Assembly (NCBI GenBank): GCA_015487515.1
Contig: WFPQ01000170.1
Span: 1-6,429 of the forward strand
DNA from: Hyphomicrobiales bacterium
GTDB lineage: Bacteria; Pseudomonadota; Alphaproteobacteria; Rhizobiales; Devosiaceae
Length of the DNA: 6,429 nt
Direction: 5' to 3'
The notes under the pieces were generated by a model. The model saw only the letters and a program-made list of their open reading frames with translations, made no database searches and was not told the DNA's origin. The position numbers and the translations under genes are program-made. This document shows, one piece after another, positions 4,878 through 6,429 of this stretch (the stretch's first letter is position 1; each line of letters begins with the position of its first letter).

Positions 4878-6231
4878 GGAAAAAAAGGGCGACTTTGAAG
4901 GATTTGGGGCCGAATGGAAGGCGACCCAGCTCAGCGAAGCGGAAAAGCGGCGCGCAACCGATTGGGTCGAAGCCAGGATAGACCGCCGTTCGCTTCTTAC
5001 CGGCAAGCGCAAGGAAGACATCCGTGACGCCATGTGGCAACTGGAAAAAGAAGGTGAAATCATCGTTCACCGGGTTGGCGATCACAACAAGCCGGTAATG
5101 GCAAAGACCATTTATGGCTGGGACAAGAAGATTCCCACCGACAATTTCTGGCATCACAAGTCCTGTGGCCAGTGCGGCAACATTCCCGGCTATCCCAGTT
5201 CGGTCATGTGGCTGATGAACAAGCTTGGCGTCAACTATCTTGACGAGACCGACCAGACCTCTTGCACCGCCTGGAATTATCATGGCTCCGGCATCGGCAA
5301 CGTTGTCTCTTTGGCGGCGGTGTTTTTGCGCAACTATCACCAGGCCTATGTTTCGGCCAGGGCCCAGGGTCTGCCCGAGGGCACCTATTATCCCCTGGTT
5401 CATTGCGGAACCTCCTTTGGCAATTACAAGGAAATGCGCATATTCCTCATGCACTCGGCCGAACTCAGGGCCCAGGTAAAGGAAATTCTGGGCAAGCTAG
5501 GCCGCCTGGTGGATGGCAAGCTGCTCATACCGGAGGAAATAGTCCATTACTCGGAATGGCTGCACGCCGTACGCAACAGGCTGGTCGAACACCAGGAAGT
5601 CGATGTAAGCAACGTGCGCGCCACCATTCACCCGGCCTGCCACGTCTACAAGATGGTACCCGAAGACGTGATTTACGACCAGGACGTTCTGGACGGCAAC
5701 CGGGTTGCGGTTTCCACCGGGCTGATGGAAACCTTCGGGGCCCAGGTCATCGACTATTCCACCTGGTATGATTGCTGCGGCTTTGGCTTCCGCCACATAA
5801 TCGGAGAGCGTGAATTCACCCGCTCCTTTGCCATTGACCGCAAGATAAAGGTAGCGGTCGAAGAAGCCAGGGCCGATGTCATGATCGGCCACGATACGGG
5901 CTGCATCACCACCCTTGACAAGAATCAGTGGATCGGCAAGGCGGTCGACAAGGTATATGCACTTCCCATAATGGCCGATTGCCAGTTTGCCGCCATCGCC
6001 ATGGGCGCCCACCCCTACAAGCTGGCGCAGCTGCACTGGCATGCCAGCCCGTTTGAAACCCTGCTGGAAAAAATGGGCATTGATTGGGAAAAGGCAAAAA
6101 GTGAATTCGAATCCTATCTCGGCGAGGTCTCAAAGGGCAAGATCGAAACCCTTTACGATCCGCAAAGGGCCATAACCTCCGGCCCCGGATACAACAAGAA
6201 GGCCCAACTTGCAGGAGCAGCTTCCAAATGA
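4870..6231 (+). CDS. shdrB1: sHdr complex subunit B1 (HdrB-like, CCG-domain protein) with N-terminal extension
   Basis: A 453-residue HdrB-type subunit, expected to carry the catalytic noncubane iron-sulfur chemistry where sulfur is oxidised. Two CCG-like regions are visible. The first has C99/C102, C132 (as SCTAW instead of CCG) and C179. The second has C257, C302-C303 (in YDCCGFGFRH) and C345 (in IGHDTGCITT), where the first Cys of the usual final CxxC is Asp342. The protein is much longer than methanogen HdrB (about 290-300). The first ~95 residues precede the HdrB-like part, and residues 44-84 resemble a small winged-helix (a helix DIRDAMWQLEKEGE then a short basic beta hairpin). The start ATG 4870 is preferred: GGAGG (4856-4860) lies 9 bases upstream, whereas ATG 4861 touches it and ATG 4780 lies deep inside shdrC1. 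The 8-base and 4-base overlaps with shdrC1 and shdrA show tight translational coupling. Confidence 0.9.
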   Translation: MSKEKKGDFEGFGAEWKATQLSEAEKRRATDWVEARIDRRSLLTGKRKEDIRDAMWQLEKEGEIIVHRVGDHNKPVMAKTIYGWDKKIPTDNFWHHKSCGQCGNIPGYPSSVMWLMNKLGVNYLDETDQTSCTAWNYHGSGIGNVVSLAAVFLRNYHQAYVSARAQGLPEGTYYPLVHCGTSFGNYKEMRIFLMHSAELRAQVKEILGKLGRLVDGKLLIPEEIVHYSEWLHAVRNRLVEHQEVDVSNVRATIHPACHVYKMVPEDVIYDQDVLDGNRVAVSTGLMETFGAQVIDYSTWYDCCGFGFRHIIGEREFTRSFAIDRKIKVAVEEARADVMIGHDTGCITTLDKNQWIGKAVDKVYALPIMADCQFAAIAMGAHPYKLAQLHWHASPFETLLEKMGIDWEKAKSEFESYLGEVSKGKIETLYDPQRAITSGPGYNKKAQLAGAASK

Positions 6232-6429
6232 ACAAGCCGGTATTAATCGTTGGAGGCGGCCCGGCCGGATTGTCCGCCGCCCAGTCCCTGGCCAGCGCCG
6301 GAAAAAAGGTGGTCCTGGTCGAAAAGGAGGATCGCCTCGGCGGCGCCCCCATTCTTTCCGGTTATGCCAGGCTGGTTCCATCCGGCGAATGGGCCAGTGA
6401 TGCCATAGGCTCCATGGTCAATAGAGTCC
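6228..6429 (+). CDS. shdrA: sHdr complex flavoprotein subunit A (HdrA-like), 3' truncated by the window
   Basis: The first 67 codons of a flavin-binding HdrA-type subunit, running off the window end. The N-terminus VLIVGGGPAGLSAAQSLASAG with GGGPAG at 9-14 is a dinucleotide-binding Rossmann motif, and LVEKEDRLGGAP (30-41) supplies the acidic residue at the end of the second strand (E32) that binds the FAD ribose. The following PILSGYARLVPSGEW is, as I recall, characteristic of sHdrA. In methanogen HdrA the corresponding region leads into a cysteine motif, whereas none of these 67 residues is Cys. ATG 6228 overlaps the shdrB1 stop as ATGA; AGGAG (6213-6217) lies 10 bases upstream. In the canonical order, a hypothetical gene, shdrC2, shdrB2 and lbpA should follow. 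Confidence 0.9.
   Translation, partial: MNKPVLIVGGGPAGLSAAQSLASAGKKVVLVEKEDRLGGAPILSGYARLVPSGEWASDAIGSMVNRV

Noticed and set aside
4810..5454. Long open frames on the minus strand, such as this one and 2741-3346
   Set aside because: They lie entirely across well-supported + strand genes, show no recognisable family, and reflect the codon bias of the opposite strand.

Overview
The window looks like chromosomal DNA from a proteobacterium, most likely an alphaproteobacterium. This rests on a moderately high-GC coding style, family-level protein resemblance and gene content. All seven recognisable genes are on the + strand. Together they form the upstream part of a sulfur-oxidising heterodisulfide-reductase-like (sHdr) locus, preceded by the end of a TRAP transporter operon and a MarR-type regulator. 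Frequent ATA (Ile) and AGG (Arg) codons are a visible codon-use trait of the whole window, so no single gene stands out as recently transferred.

Layout. Positions 1-996 hold the C-terminal three quarters of a TRAP large permease (DctM). Positions 1028-1579 hold a winged-helix MarR-like regulator 31 bases downstream, probably on the same transcript. After a 111-base AT-richer gap with a weak promoter candidate and a small palindrome comes a lipoate-protein ligase with a fused C-terminal domain (1691-2767). A class I glutamine-amidotransferase-like protein follows (2795-3511) and appears to have lost its catalytic Cys and Glu. A 239-base gap (3512-3750) holds a good sigma70-type promoter candidate and a strongly structured, probably transcribed leader. 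A tight run then follows: dsrE (3751-4131), shdrC1 (4140-4877), shdrB1 (4870-6231) and the first 67 codons of shdrA (6228 to the window end), with 8-base and 4-base overlaps at the last two junctions.

How the genes fit together. In the sHdr pathway as I know it, sulfur from reduced sulfur compounds is carried as persulfide by DsrE/TusA-type transferases to a cytoplasmic HdrC1B1A-C2B2 complex, which oxidises it in a process that needs a dedicated lipoate-binding protein (LbpA). A specialised ligase and other assembly proteins lipoylate LbpA. This window has the ligase, the sulfur transferase and the first three complex subunits. The missing parts (rest of shdrA, hyp, shdrC2, shdrB2, lbpA, and possibly lipS1/lipS2, lipT and tusA) would be expected downstream.

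The core system is therefore described rather than new. The less explained parts are the degenerate amidotransferase, the structured leader with mutually exclusive pairings in front of dsrE-shdr, the long N-terminal extension and incomplete CCG motifs of shdrB1, and the adjoining TRAP transporter and MarR gene as possible substrate uptake and control.
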